This document shows positions 35,380 through 44,230 of a stretch of DNA of 64,000 nt, piece by piece. The notes below the pieces were generated by a model. The model searched no databases. It saw only the letters and a list, made by a program, of their open reading frames with translations, and was not told the DNA's origin. Origin of the DNA: Lewinellaceae bacterium (GTDB lineage: Bacteria; Bacteroidota; Bacteroidia; Chitinophagales; Saprospiraceae); assembly GCA_020636225.1 (NCBI GenBank), contig JACJYI010000009.1, positions 62,001-126,000 of the forward strand. The letters are read 5' to 3'. Numbering within the stretch: position 1 is the stretch's first letter; every line of letters begins with the position of its first letter. The position numbers and the translations under genes were made by a program.

Positions 35380-36723
35380 ATGAAATCAACATCCTACGAT
35401 CTGGTGGTCATTGGTGGTGGCCCTGCCGGTGTCGAAGCTATTCGGGAGGCGGGCCTCCTGGGCCTGCGCTCGGCCATCATCCTCAATGCCCCTGCCGGCG
35501 GGCGCGCCGCCAAGGGCAGTCTCGTCCCCTCCAAGGTCTGGCTGGCCGCAGCCGAAGAAATGGACCATCTCCACCATCCACTGGCGACCCGAGCCCTGTC
35601 TGACCCACCCCGGCCCGACCTGGGAAAGATCAAACAGCGGATCACCGCGCAGTCGGAGGCGACCGTGCAGTGGAGTCGTGCCGAGATCGACAAGGCCGGT
35701 GCCCGTCTCATCACGGGAACGGGAAAGCTCCTGGGACCGAACCAGGTGAAGGTGGAGGCCGAGGAAGGCGACCCGGAAATCCTCACCACTCGCTTCGTCC
35801 TCATCGCCACCGGTTCCGGCCCCAGCTTCAGCCCCGGTCTCAAACCGGACATGAAGCGGATCATCGCTCCGCGGCTGGCGTCCGGATTGACGGAGATCCC
35901 GGAGTCCCTGATCATGGCCGGAGGCGGAGTGACCGGGACAGAATACGCCTATGCCTTTGCAGCGCTCGGCACACGGGTCACCATCCTCCAGAGCAACGGG
36001 CAACTTCTCCCGCGAATGGATACCGATATCAGCCAGGCCTTCGCCCGCTACCTGGAGTCCACCCTGCCGATCACCATCCACACGGGCGACGGGGTGGCAT
36101 CCATGGCCCTGGAGGAGAATGAGGTCAGGGCAACCACCCGCAGTGGGAAGATCTACCGCGCCCAATATGGCTTCATCGCCACCGGGCGCCAACCAGACCC
36201 CTCCTGGCAGGACCCTGCAGGACCAGCCCTGGCTGCTGACGAACAGGGATTCATCCAGGTGGATGGCCATGCCATGACCTCGGTGGAGGGCATCTATGCG
36301 GCCGGTGATGTGACTGGTGCTCCGATGCTGGCCAATCGCGCCCTGATGCAGGCGAGGATCGCCGTCCGGCACATGGTGGACGGATCCTCCTCCCCATGGA
36401 ACCAGCATCCGGTCATCGAAGGCGTGTACACCCATCCACCCGTGGCGCAGATCGGCGATATGTCCCCTGATCCTGCAGCCCGCTGGATCATCAAGTCTTA
36501 CGATGAACTGCTCAAGGCCCGCCTGAAAGACGTGGGGTATGGAAAGCTGAAGATCAAGGTCGATACTGCGACGGGCATGATCCTGGGTGCCGCCGCCTTT
36601 GGCCTGCAGGCACCGGACCTGCTGGCTCCCATCCAGACTGCCATGTTGAACGGTATCCACTATGACCGGCTGCGTGGACAGGTGCTGGCGTATCCCGGGT
36701 TTGCGGAACTGGTGAGTTTGTAG
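35380..36723 (+). CDS. Lipoamide-dehydrogenase-like flavoprotein lacking the redox cysteines
   Basis: 447 residues of the class I pyridine nucleotide-disulfide oxidoreductase fold. The FAD motif is VVIGGGPAGVEAIREAG (9-25), the NAD(P) motif MAGGGVTGTEYAYAFAALG, the second FAD motif GIYAAGDVTGAPML, and the dimerisation domain is at the C-terminus. The redox motif GGTCLNVGCIPSK is replaced by GGRAAKGSLVPSK, so both Cys are lost (Ala43, Leu48). The C-terminal AHPTLSE, which carries the acid-base His, is AYPGFAE. Disulfide chemistry is therefore impossible by the usual route. It may be a pyridine-nucleotide oxidase or transhydrogenase-like enzyme or a non-catalytic paralogue. Confidence 0.88.
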   Translation: MKSTSYDLVVIGGGPAGVEAIREAGLLGLRSAIILNAPAGGRAAKGSLVPSKVWLAAAEEMDHLHHPLATRALSDPPRPDLGKIKQRITAQSEATVQWSRAEIDKAGARLITGTGKLLGPNQVKVEAEEGDPEILTTRFVLIATGSGPSFSPGLKPDMKRIIAPRLASGLTEIPESLIMAGGGVTGTEYAYAFAALGTRVTILQSNGQLLPRMDTDISQAFARYLESTLPITIHTGDGVASMALEENEVRATTRSGKIYRAQYGFIATGRQPDPSWQDPAGPALAADEQGFIQVDGHAMTSVEGIYAAGDVTGAPMLANRALMQARIAVRHMVDGSSSPWNQHPVIEGVYTHPPVAQIGDMSPDPAARWIIKSYDELLKARLKDVGYGKLKIKVDTATGMILGAAAFGLQAPDLLAPIQTAMLNGIHYDRLRGQVLAYPGFAELVSL

Positions 36724-36904
36724 GTATTCTTCTCTTGTCAAGGAATGAGGACATGAATCGGTTGATTCGTATGGAAACATATTCATCAGATCTATCCAAA
36801 ATAAATCACGAAAGGTTGCTTTTAGCATGCTGCAGTATTTCATGCAGGGCCTCATTGTGAAATATTAACTGTAGTAGCCCACCTCTGGCCCGCCTCATGC
36901 CGGC

Positions 36905-36930
36905 GCCCCGAGTACTCGGGGCTTCTTTTG
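36905..36930 (+). terminator. Palindrome GCCCCGAGTACTCGGGGC with T-rich tail
   Basis: An 18-bp perfect palindrome followed by TTCTTTTG. It could terminate the flavoprotein transcript 180 bp upstream or be part of a repeat element; the lack of a loop makes an efficient terminator less certain. Confidence 0.45.
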
Positions 36931-37473
36931 ACGCGCCAAAAGCATGCCTGCCGGCGTGCAGGAAGGCCAAAGCGCTTGTCGCCAAAAATGGGCCTTCTCC
37001 TTTTGTTTAAGAGCAGTGCTGACTCGTCCCTGGATTGGCAGCCGTTTACATCAGGACCCGGCCGCTCGTATTTGATCGGTGGTTTTTTGCATCATTGATA
37101 CCCTTTTTTCATATAAATTGTCAATATCCGCATCACAAGTCCGATCAAATAATGCGGCAGCTTGCATGATTGACTGTTTTCATACAAATGTAGATATCCA
37201 TTGTTTGCTTGTTGGACGGGCCCTTGATGTGCTGGGAGGCCCTGGTTTGGCGACGATTAATTTTATTAGGGAGGGGGCAGGTTTGGATTGTATGATATGT
37301 AGAGTGTTATTTCATTGATTATCAGCACTAATATTTTACGAAATACATTATTTTGGACAGATTAGTCATCAGATATCAAATGATGTTATGCCTGGAAGGT
37401 GGGCATTACTCTACCGCAAGGCGTTGACGTGAATATCCAGGTTTAAGAAATTCCACTTTGAATTGTCATGACC

Positions 37474-37600
37474 CATCCTGGAATGGGACCGAACAGATTA
37501 CTCCGGGAAAATGCATTCCAGACATGCCATGACCCTGGAAGGGTCACATGTCTGTAGAAACGCAAAACGTTCATTTTCCGACCCCGGAGGGGTCGAATGT
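37474..37600. repeat. REP-like hairpin units
   Basis: Hairpins GACCCTGGAAGGGTC (37531-37545) and GACCCCGGAGGGGTC (37580-37594) are 49 bp apart and each is followed by a similar (C/G)A(C/A)ATGT-type sequence. A decayed unit GACCCATCCTGGAATGGGAC precedes them at about 37480. I recall similar GACCCCGGAGGGGTC units recurring between genes in Bacteroidota genomes. Confidence 0.6.
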
Positions 37601-37962
37601 CCAATCTGACGGCTATCCCGATTTGGGCTTGAAAAGATGAGCCACAAACATTATCCACGCGATATGAATGAGCCGATCATCCGTTTGAGGGATCCAACTT
37701 TTCACCGCTTGGTACCATCGGTGAGCTGTCATCTCCAGACCATTTCTCTGGCCCGGCACCAGACATCCAGCCATACAGCCGCATCCAGGCTCTTGTATTG
37801 GCAAGAATTCTCTGTCCCGTTCTTCTGTAACCTCCTTTATTAACGATGTTGTGGCTTGTGGATTGGCCTGAAAAAATACCTGCCATCCTTGATCCAAAGG
37901 GCCGGCTCTAGCAGACATCCTGAAATACGGATCGAGATCGAAAGAATCTTGGAAAGGCAGTT

Positions 37963-37970
37963 TACCTTTG
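37963..37970 (+). promoter_or_regulatory. -7 element for the small membrane-protein operon
   Basis: TACCTTTG, 15 bp before the ATG at 37985. Confidence 0.45.
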
Positions 37971-37984
37971 GCAGACGCTTTTAG

Positions 37985-38521
37985 ATGGAAAACCCCCGTA
38001 TCGAGATCCGCATCCACCAGAAGAAATACCTGCTGCGAGGCGGGATGTTCGCCCTGCTGGCGCTGGCCGGTGTGTGGCTCCTCCTTTCGTACGCCCATCA
38101 GCAAACCTGGCTGACACCCTGGGTGGTGCAGGTGATCGCCGGTGTCATGGTGTTCATCTTCGGGGTACTGGCCACCAATGACCTGCAAAAAGGCCTGGGC
38201 GACCCGATCGGCCTGGTGATCACCCCTGAAGGATTTATTGACCACGTCGGCAATCTCGGACTGGGATTGGTCCGCTGGAAGGAGATCCGGCAGATCCGGA
38301 TGGATGCTGCCCGATCCGGGAGTCATATCCTGATTGAGTTGATCAAACCCGACCAGATCAACAAGAAAAGCAGGAACCCCCTGCAACAGAATCTACTCCA
38401 GACCAACCTCAAGCTCTATGGCACGCCGGTGGTGATCGCCACTGATCACCTGATGATGGCTCCTGCCGATCTTCTGAGACTTCTGGAGGAACGTCATCAA
38501 CCAACCAGGAAACGGACATGA
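37985..38521 (+). CDS. Two-TM membrane protein, STM3941-like
   Basis: 178 residues. Two hydrophobic helices near the N-terminus (MFALLALAGVWLLLSYA and VVQVIAGVMVFIFGVLA). A cytoplasmic PH-like beta domain follows (LVITPEGFIDHVGNLGLGLVRWKEIRQI), the pattern described for STM3941-family proteins: two helices, then a domain beginning with a glycine-proline-rich strand. No catalytic residues are visible. The stop overlaps the next gene by 4 bp (ATGA), so the genes are co-translated. Confidence 0.72.
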   Translation: MENPRIEIRIHQKKYLLRGGMFALLALAGVWLLLSYAHQQTWLTPWVVQVIAGVMVFIFGVLATNDLQKGLGDPIGLVITPEGFIDHVGNLGLGLVRWKEIRQIRMDAARSGSHILIELIKPDQINKKSRNPLQQNLLQTNLKLYGTPVVIATDHLMMAPADLLRLLEERHQPTRKRT

Positions 38522-39195
38522 CCAGCTGGAAATCGGCACTTTGGCGAAGATGGACCCTGGCTTGTGGCACAGGTGAATTTCTCGGAATTGGCATTGCCGG
38601 CGTGTCGATGTTCCTTTACATCCAACTGGTCGGGGAGCCGGACACACGACCGGCCCAATTCGGCCAGCTACTCACGGCATTGCTCGCAGGAGCTTTTGAG
38701 GGGTTTATTCTGGCAACCTTCCAGTTGCGTGTATTCCGGGAGTGCCTTCCCCAATTACCCCGGATGGTCTGGATCCGCTATACGATGGCCGTGGCTATGC
38801 TGGGCTGGCTGCTGGGCATGATCTATCCGACATTCTTTGCCTCTGGACCTGTCCAGGCAGGGTCTGTACCCGAACCTCCCCTCCTGCTGATATTGGGGGG
38901 AGCAGCGGCCATGGGGTTGACCCTCGGCGCCTTGTTTGGCTGGTTCCAATGGCTCGCTTTTCGTGCCTATGTGCCGCATACCAGGATCTGGATCCTGGCC
39001 AATGCCCTGGGGTGGATGGTGGGCATGGTCCTCATCTTCCTGTTTGCCACCATGCCGGACGAACAGACCCCTGCGGTATGGATCCTGCTCTCCGGGTTTG
39101 CCGGGGGGCTGCTGGGAGGCCTGAGCGTCGGGGCGATTACCGGCCTTTTCCTCTTGCATATCCTCGATCAGCATCACATTCAACTCGATTCATGA
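38518..39195 (+). CDS. Polytopic membrane protein of unknown function
   Basis: 225 residues with about six transmembrane helices and many Gly (for example LLILGGAAAMGLTLGALFGW and SGFAGGLLGGLSVGAITGLF). A central QLRVFRECLPQ loop is positively charged. I do not recognise the family. The gene is tightly coupled at both ends (4-bp overlaps) to the PH-like membrane protein and to the HD hydrolase. Confidence 0.7.
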   Translation: MTSWKSALWRRWTLACGTGEFLGIGIAGVSMFLYIQLVGEPDTRPAQFGQLLTALLAGAFEGFILATFQLRVFRECLPQLPRMVWIRYTMAVAMLGWLLGMIYPTFFASGPVQAGSVPEPPLLLILGGAAAMGLTLGALFGWFQWLAFRAYVPHTRIWILANALGWMVGMVLIFLFATMPDEQTPAVWILLSGFAGGLLGGLSVGAITGLFLLHILDQHHIQLDS

Positions 39196-39878
39196 GTCCC
39201 GATATCCCTGTACAGCATCCGTTGATCGAAGAGACGATCACCTTCGTGAAAGGCCAGCTGGCCACCGCGGAAGGCGGTCACGACTGGTGGCATATCCACC
39301 GGGTGTGGACCAATGCCAGGCTGATCGCCCGGGAAGAACAGGTTGACATGCTTGTGGTGGAACTGGCGGCACTGCTCCATGATATTGCCGATTCAAAATT
39401 CCATGATGGGGATGAGGAGATCGGACCGAGGACAGCACAAAACTGGCTGGAAAGCCAGGATGTGGACCAACATATCATTGATCATGTGGTGATGATCATC
39501 CGGCATATCTCCTTCAAGGGCGGGCACAATGAAGGGGCGTTCCACTCCCCTGAACTGGCGGTGGTCCAGGATGCCGACCGGCTGGATGCCCTCGGCGCCA
39601 TCGGCATTGCCCGGGCTTTCAACTATGGCGGACACAAGGGAAGAGGCCTGTACGACCCCGCCATTCCACCCAATCTCCGGATGAGCAAGGAGGAATACAA
39701 GCACAGTACCGCCCCGACCATCAATCACTTCTACGAAAAACTCCTCCTCCTCAAGGACAGGATGAATACCCGAACCGGGCGACGGATGGCAGAGGAACGA
39801 CATCGGTTCATGGAGGCCTACCTGGAGCAGTTCTATCGGGAGTGGGATGGGAATGAAACTGGTTCAGTAGATCACTGA
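39192..39878 (+). CDS. HD-domain metal-dependent phosphohydrolase
   Basis: 228 residues from the ATG at 39192, overlapping the preceding stop (ATGA). HD superfamily residues: His34 in DWWHIHRVW, the His63-Asp64 doublet in LLHDIADSKF, and Asp127 in VVQDADRLDALGAIGIAR. This matches the YedJ/COG1418-like soluble HD hydrolases, whose substrates are usually nucleotides. The Arg/Lys-rich helical C-terminus (TGRRMAEERHRFMEAYLEQFY) is normal for the group. Cytoplasmic. Confidence 0.9.
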   Translation: MSPDIPVQHPLIEETITFVKGQLATAEGGHDWWHIHRVWTNARLIAREEQVDMLVVELAALLHDIADSKFHDGDEEIGPRTAQNWLESQDVDQHIIDHVVMIIRHISFKGGHNEGAFHSPELAVVQDADRLDALGAIGIARAFNYGGHKGRGLYDPAIPPNLRMSKEEYKHSTAPTINHFYEKLLLLKDRMNTRTGRRMAEERHRFMEAYLEQFYREWDGNETGSVDH

Positions 39879-39910
39879 ATTCCTCATACGAGATCCTTTT
39901 CCTGGAAACC

Positions 39911-40459
39911 ATGAGCCATACAGCTTTCCGCTTCCCGTTTCGCCCTGTTCTCGGACGGTCATCGATCGGGCGAATTCGATGGATGACAGGCATCATGGGG
40001 GGCATCCTGGTTGCCATCCTGCTATTTGCCTGGTTTTATATTGGCGCTCAGGTCATCGAAACCATTGCATCTCGCATTCGTCTGGATCAAATCAGTCCTG
40101 TTTCTGAAGAACGCCTATGGACATTGGCTATCCTCTCCGGGACCCTCGGTACGTCAGTGACCAGCTGGATCTGGATCGGGGGAGGATCGACTTTCTATGC
40201 ACATGGAAGACTCATGCGCCAATATGCCCGGACGCTGATCGCCCTGGCTTTCTGGTTTGTCTTATGTGCATTTACCCGGTTCACAACAATTCATTACCTG
40301 GTCATGTATTGGACGATCCATGACGATTACATTCCCTCTCTGGAAGTCCTGTATCCCGGCCTCGCCCAACTGGTGGCTATTGCCCACATATCGATCAACT
40401 GGATGGCCTTGCGGTTGGTCTTTCAATTGCCCAACCTCAGAAATAAAGAGTTGACTTGA
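39911..40459 (+). CDS. Membrane protein of unknown function
   Basis: 182 residues with about four transmembrane helices (GILVAILLFAWFYIGAQVI, LAILSGTLGTSVTSWIWIGGG, LIALAFWFVLCAF, LAQLVAIAHISINWMALRLVF). The N-terminus is Arg-rich (FPFRPVLGRSSIGRIRWM). No family recognised. It follows the HD gene by 32 bp on the same strand and may belong to the same transcript. The next 245 bp, before a convergent gene, contain a GC-rich palindrome-like stretch but no gene. Confidence 0.65.
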   Translation: MSHTAFRFPFRPVLGRSSIGRIRWMTGIMGGILVAILLFAWFYIGAQVIETIASRIRLDQISPVSEERLWTLAILSGTLGTSVTSWIWIGGGSTFYAHGRLMRQYARTLIALAFWFVLCAFTRFTTIHYLVMYWTIHDDYIPSLEVLYPGLAQLVAIAHISINWMALRLVFQLPNLRNKELT

Positions 40460-40704
40460 ATATTCGAGTAAAGCATCCAATTCAGGCCAGGCAAGCCCTG
40501 CCACCGTGTCGGATCGGCCGATCCCCGGTGGGGTGAAGCAGGCACTTGCCCGGGTGCCGTGACCAAAGGTTGACGACAGGAAAACGAATGAAGCATGTGA
40601 CTGACTCTTGAACAGCTTGGAACGGTAGAACGTGTGAGCTACTACTACCTGAGTGAATACTTCGATTGACAACTCGAGAATGACATGTTCATTCAGCTGT
40701 ATTC

Positions 40705-43700
40705 TTACTGGACCACGAGCTTGCCATACATGGACTTGTGCCCGTTATCTATCTCCAACAGATAGGTCCCCGCGCTGAATCCTTGAAGAGGCACATGGAC
40801 TGGATCTGCACAATCGGCCAGATGTTTTGTTAATACGAGATCCCCTTTCATGTTCAGAATTCGTAATGTACCTCCTCCTTGCAAAAGCCCATTCGTCCAC
40901 ACAGATGAATGACCATGTGCCGGATTGGGATAGAGGATAAGCAGACGTCCTTCCGACGGATCAGGTTGCGGCCAATCGATTGATACCGTTGGATCATAGA
41001 GTTCGGAAAGAACCGTATTGGTAAGGATTGGGTCATTGTAATCGAAATAAATTCTGGCCTCATTCGGCACCGAAATATCCGGGTTATACTGCTTGTTCCG
41101 CTGAATGGCAAATCTGACAAAACCATGGCTTTCCAATTCATTCTCATTACTGTCCGGTAGCATGATCTGATCAAACACGATCTGTAACCACCTGTTTGGC
41201 AGCAAATCAAATGCTGTCACGTCATGGCTAGCATTCAGAAATCGCAAGGTTTGCATGTTCAAGGCGGTATCCAGTTGATCCATGATGCGAACACGCTCCG
41301 CATAGAAATTACCCGTATTCTGAAACCGTATGGTATAAATCAACTCATCACCTGATTCGATTTGCGCTTTGGTCAATCCCTGCTCCGGGGCGACAGCCTT
41401 GTCATTCGGGTCATATGAGGCAACAACGGCTTGTCGAATGTAATCGCTGTTGTCGGCAAGGTCGGCATCGATCTGACTCGGGAGAACGATACCTGAAAAT
41501 GTCATGATCTGACCAATGGTTGCGGAAGTGGCGACCAGTCCAGTCAAATGAATGCTCATACTGGACCATACAGGCAGGTCCTGAAATGACCACACCAGAC
41601 TGTCACCTCCGATGAATTTGGTCGGTGCCGGCGAAGCGTTCACATACTGAAAGGATGGATCCAACTTGATCCCGATCTCACCTGAGGCTGGAATTGTTCC
41701 CTCATTTTTACACGAAATAAAAACCAAGCTCTCAAAGCCTGGACGTAATGGACCGACAACTGTCATGGATATGGACATATCAGTGATATCCGGTTGCAAT
41801 TGGATGGCAAAATCCAATGAATCGGTACTTTCCTGAATAGTATATTCAATGGGTAGGATATTCTGAATGTACTTGCCGGGGCCAACGGGCCTGACTGTAT
41901 TGATTTCGCCTGTGGTGATCGGTAATAAATAGGAACCGTTTGCTTTCGTGTTGACAGACCAAACCGGATACGATCCATTCTCCTCATACACTTCTACCCG
42001 AACGTAGGAGGCATATTGGTCAGGAGCGTCAAATTCGCCATTGGCATTCTTGTCGATGTATGCGAAGCCATTTGCCGTTCCCAAGAACGGCCAGGAGCTG
42101 CCACTCCTCCATACACCCCCACCAAATCCACCCATATAGAAAAGTGAATCCTGAAAAATCAGGTCTGCCGTGTTCTTGGCACCCAACAAATGCCATGTCT
42201 GGCATTCATCCATTGACTGGAAGAGCCCTGCTCCCGGAAAATAGAAATAATAGAAGGTTCCGATGCGCCATGCATCCCCCTTAAAGACGTTATCGAACAG
42301 CTCAGAGATATAAATTTGCGGAAGGCCATCATTGGCATAATACCAATCCACCCCATTCTCAGTGACATACAGTGCAGAGAACTCATTCTGGATTGTGATG
42401 GCCAGCATTTTGTCACCTGCTGTATATAGTCGAAGCAGGCCTTCCGGAACATTCTCGAATTCCTGCCAGCTTCCCTCCAAACTGGAACATGACATCACTT
42501 TTCCATCCGGGGAGACTGCCCAATAATTCCCTTGAAAAAAACATGGATACTTGGGTACATCGACGGGCACGAAACCCAATGTATTCGGATCCAAACGAAC
42601 CACACTGGGACCTTCAAAAAATACATAAAGCTGTTCATTATGCCATTGGATATCTACAATGAGCCATGGACCCCATGGATCACTGACATCAATGGAGTCC
42701 CATGTTGCGCCATAATCTGAACTGAGCAGTACAAACCTGTTTAATTGGCCGGCTGTCGCCAGTCGGCCCTTGCCGTCTGATACAACCTTGATCAACTGAT
42801 AATCAGGATAAAGGTCCAGCACATTCGACCATACTTCACTTTCAACGTCAAATGACGATATCCCAATTCCGGTAGCCGCCCAAACGATACCGTTATCTTG
42901 CTCCAGATCGTAGATCACGGCGGACCCGAGACCTGAATGGCCGGCCGAGATGGTCCAGTTCTCCGGATCAAATCTGAATACTCCCTGGTCATACGTTGGG
43001 ATCAAAATAAAATCCTTGAGTTGAGACATACCCTGAAGGATATAATTAAAGGACATGGTTTCTTGAAACTCACTCCAATTTTGCCCTAAATCCTTCGAAC
43101 AATAGAATTTGCCATACTTGTCAGCTATGCAAATCCATTGTCCTGTCCAAAGCAGATCTGAATAGAGCTCCTTCGTGTTGTGGTCCAGTACCTTTTCCCA
43201 GGTAGAACCATCATCCTCGGATTTGAAAACGGAAGCCGTCGTAGCAGCAAACCACACTGATCCAGTATAGGCTAATGAATGGGGCATGGATCCGCCGGGC
43301 ATGGCAGAGGAAAACTCACTCCATGTTTCAGCTTGGGGATCCAATTCAAAAATTTGGGTTCCGCTCCGCATCAGTAGTCGATCGTCCACCGCCTTCACCC
43401 ATCCGCCAACTCCTTCCGGGAGGTCAATGGCATGCCAGGAGATTCCTTCATCATCACTTCGCCAGACCACCTGATCATTCGCCTGGGGAATATAAATTCC
43501 ATGACTACAAACGACCATTCTGTCATAAGATACTCCGGGCAGTTCCGGATTCGTGCCTTCCTGCCAGGTCGCACCGTGGTCTTTACTCACTACAAACCGC
43601 TCAGGATATTGACTATCTCCCCAACCTTTGTGCTGAAAGGCTGCAATCAACCCCGGGGAACCTGCCATGGGATACATTTCAGGATAGGGCAATTTTTCCC

Positions 43701-43899
43701 AGTTCTTTCCATCACTGGTCCTGTAAAGGAAGAACTCGTCTCCATAAAAGGCATATTCACCATCTGAGACAATTACGCTAATTGCTGCACCGTCTGGTCC
43801 GTTTGTATGTTGCGCCTCGAGCTGGCTCCAGCCAGGGCGAACGATGAAAACGAACAGAATAGTTATTTGAATAAGGTAAATCTGCCTTCTCATATGCAT
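40705..43899 (-). CDS. Large T9SS surface protein with Asp-box repeats
   Basis: 1064 residues. A signal peptide is at about 1-26 (the second ATG at 43893 is also possible). The N-terminal half is a propeller with at least six sialidase-type Asp boxes, for example SKDHGATW, SDDEGISW, SEDDGSTW, SKDLGQNW and SSDYGATW; these mark the fold, not sialidase activity. Then comes an SdrD-B-like segment (GFAYIDKNANGEFDAPDQYA), a DUF11/DUF7619-like stretch (SYDPNDKAVAPEQGL, YTIRFQNTGN) and a type A sorting domain (LLILYPNPAHGHSSV to the end). Lower GC than flanking genes. Probably a surface adhesin; no catalytic site recognised. Confidence 0.88.
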   Translation of the reverse strand: MHMRRQIYLIQITILFVFIVRPGWSQLEAQHTNGPDGAAISVIVSDGEYAFYGDEFFLYRTSDGKNWEKLPYPEMYPMAGSPGLIAAFQHKGWGDSQYPERFVVSKDHGATWQEGTNPELPGVSYDRMVVCSHGIYIPQANDQVVWRSDDEGISWHAIDLPEGVGGWVKAVDDRLLMRSGTQIFELDPQAETWSEFSSAMPGGSMPHSLAYTGSVWFAATTASVFKSEDDGSTWEKVLDHNTKELYSDLLWTGQWICIADKYGKFYCSKDLGQNWSEFQETMSFNYILQGMSQLKDFILIPTYDQGVFRFDPENWTISAGHSGLGSAVIYDLEQDNGIVWAATGIGISSFDVESEVWSNVLDLYPDYQLIKVVSDGKGRLATAGQLNRFVLLSSDYGATWDSIDVSDPWGPWLIVDIQWHNEQLYVFFEGPSVVRLDPNTLGFVPVDVPKYPCFFQGNYWAVSPDGKVMSCSSLEGSWQEFENVPEGLLRLYTAGDKMLAITIQNEFSALYVTENGVDWYYANDGLPQIYISELFDNVFKGDAWRIGTFYYFYFPGAGLFQSMDECQTWHLLGAKNTADLIFQDSLFYMGGFGGGVWRSGSSWPFLGTANGFAYIDKNANGEFDAPDQYASYVRVEVYEENGSYPVWSVNTKANGSYLLPITTGEINTVRPVGPGKYIQNILPIEYTIQESTDSLDFAIQLQPDITDMSISMTVVGPLRPGFESLVFISCKNEGTIPASGEIGIKLDPSFQYVNASPAPTKFIGGDSLVWSFQDLPVWSSMSIHLTGLVATSATIGQIMTFSGIVLPSQIDADLADNSDYIRQAVVASYDPNDKAVAPEQGLTKAQIESGDELIYTIRFQNTGNFYAERVRIMDQLDTALNMQTLRFLNASHDVTAFDLLPNRWLQIVFDQIMLPDSNENELESHGFVRFAIQRNKQYNPDISVPNEARIYFDYNDPILTNTVLSELYDPTVSIDWPQPDPSEGRLLILYPNPAHGHSSVWTNGLLQGGGTLRILNMKGDLVLTKHLADCADPVHVPLQGFSAGTYLLEIDNGHKSMYGKLVVQ

Positions 43900-44230
43900 G
43901 GGTTGACAACTTCAGGAAAATCCCTATTTATCCAATATACGGATTTTATCTCTGACCTTGAAGGAAAATCGCGAAATGACAAGTATTTGCCAAAACCGGG
44001 AAAGCAATAAATATGATTCAACACACCCTTTCTTTCCTGCGGGCAATCCCCTGACTCGCCATTTGGCGAAGTACATGTCATTATAAAATCGATAGCAATT
44101 CACCTGATGGGAGTACGAAAATGAATCCAGGATAGGGCCCGTAGCTTGAACAGTACGGCCTGGGTCAAGGAGGAGACAGGTATTTCCACCAATGGATGAA
44201 ATGAATTACCCGAATGATTATTGTTCGAAT
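43900..44230. other. 331-bp intergenic region
   Basis: Contains a small palindrome TCGCCATTTGGCGA (44056-44069) and no gene, tRNA or strong terminator that I can identify. It separates the Asp-box surface protein from the end of the sulfur cluster. Confidence 0.5.

Larger units (their letters stand above)
36724..37962. other. 1.2-kb region without a convincing gene
   Basis: Short open frames here lack signals, motifs and codon bias. AT content rises at about 37070-37440. It contains an 18-bp palindrome with a T-rich tail (36905-36930) and a row of spaced hairpin units (37474-37600), so it reads as an accumulation zone for extragenic repeats or decayed sequence. Confidence 0.6.

Noticed and set aside
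40460..40704. A possible RNA gene in the GC-rich stretch before the Asp-box protein
   Set aside because: The partial palindromes do not form a recognisable tRNA, riboswitch or other known RNA fold by eye.
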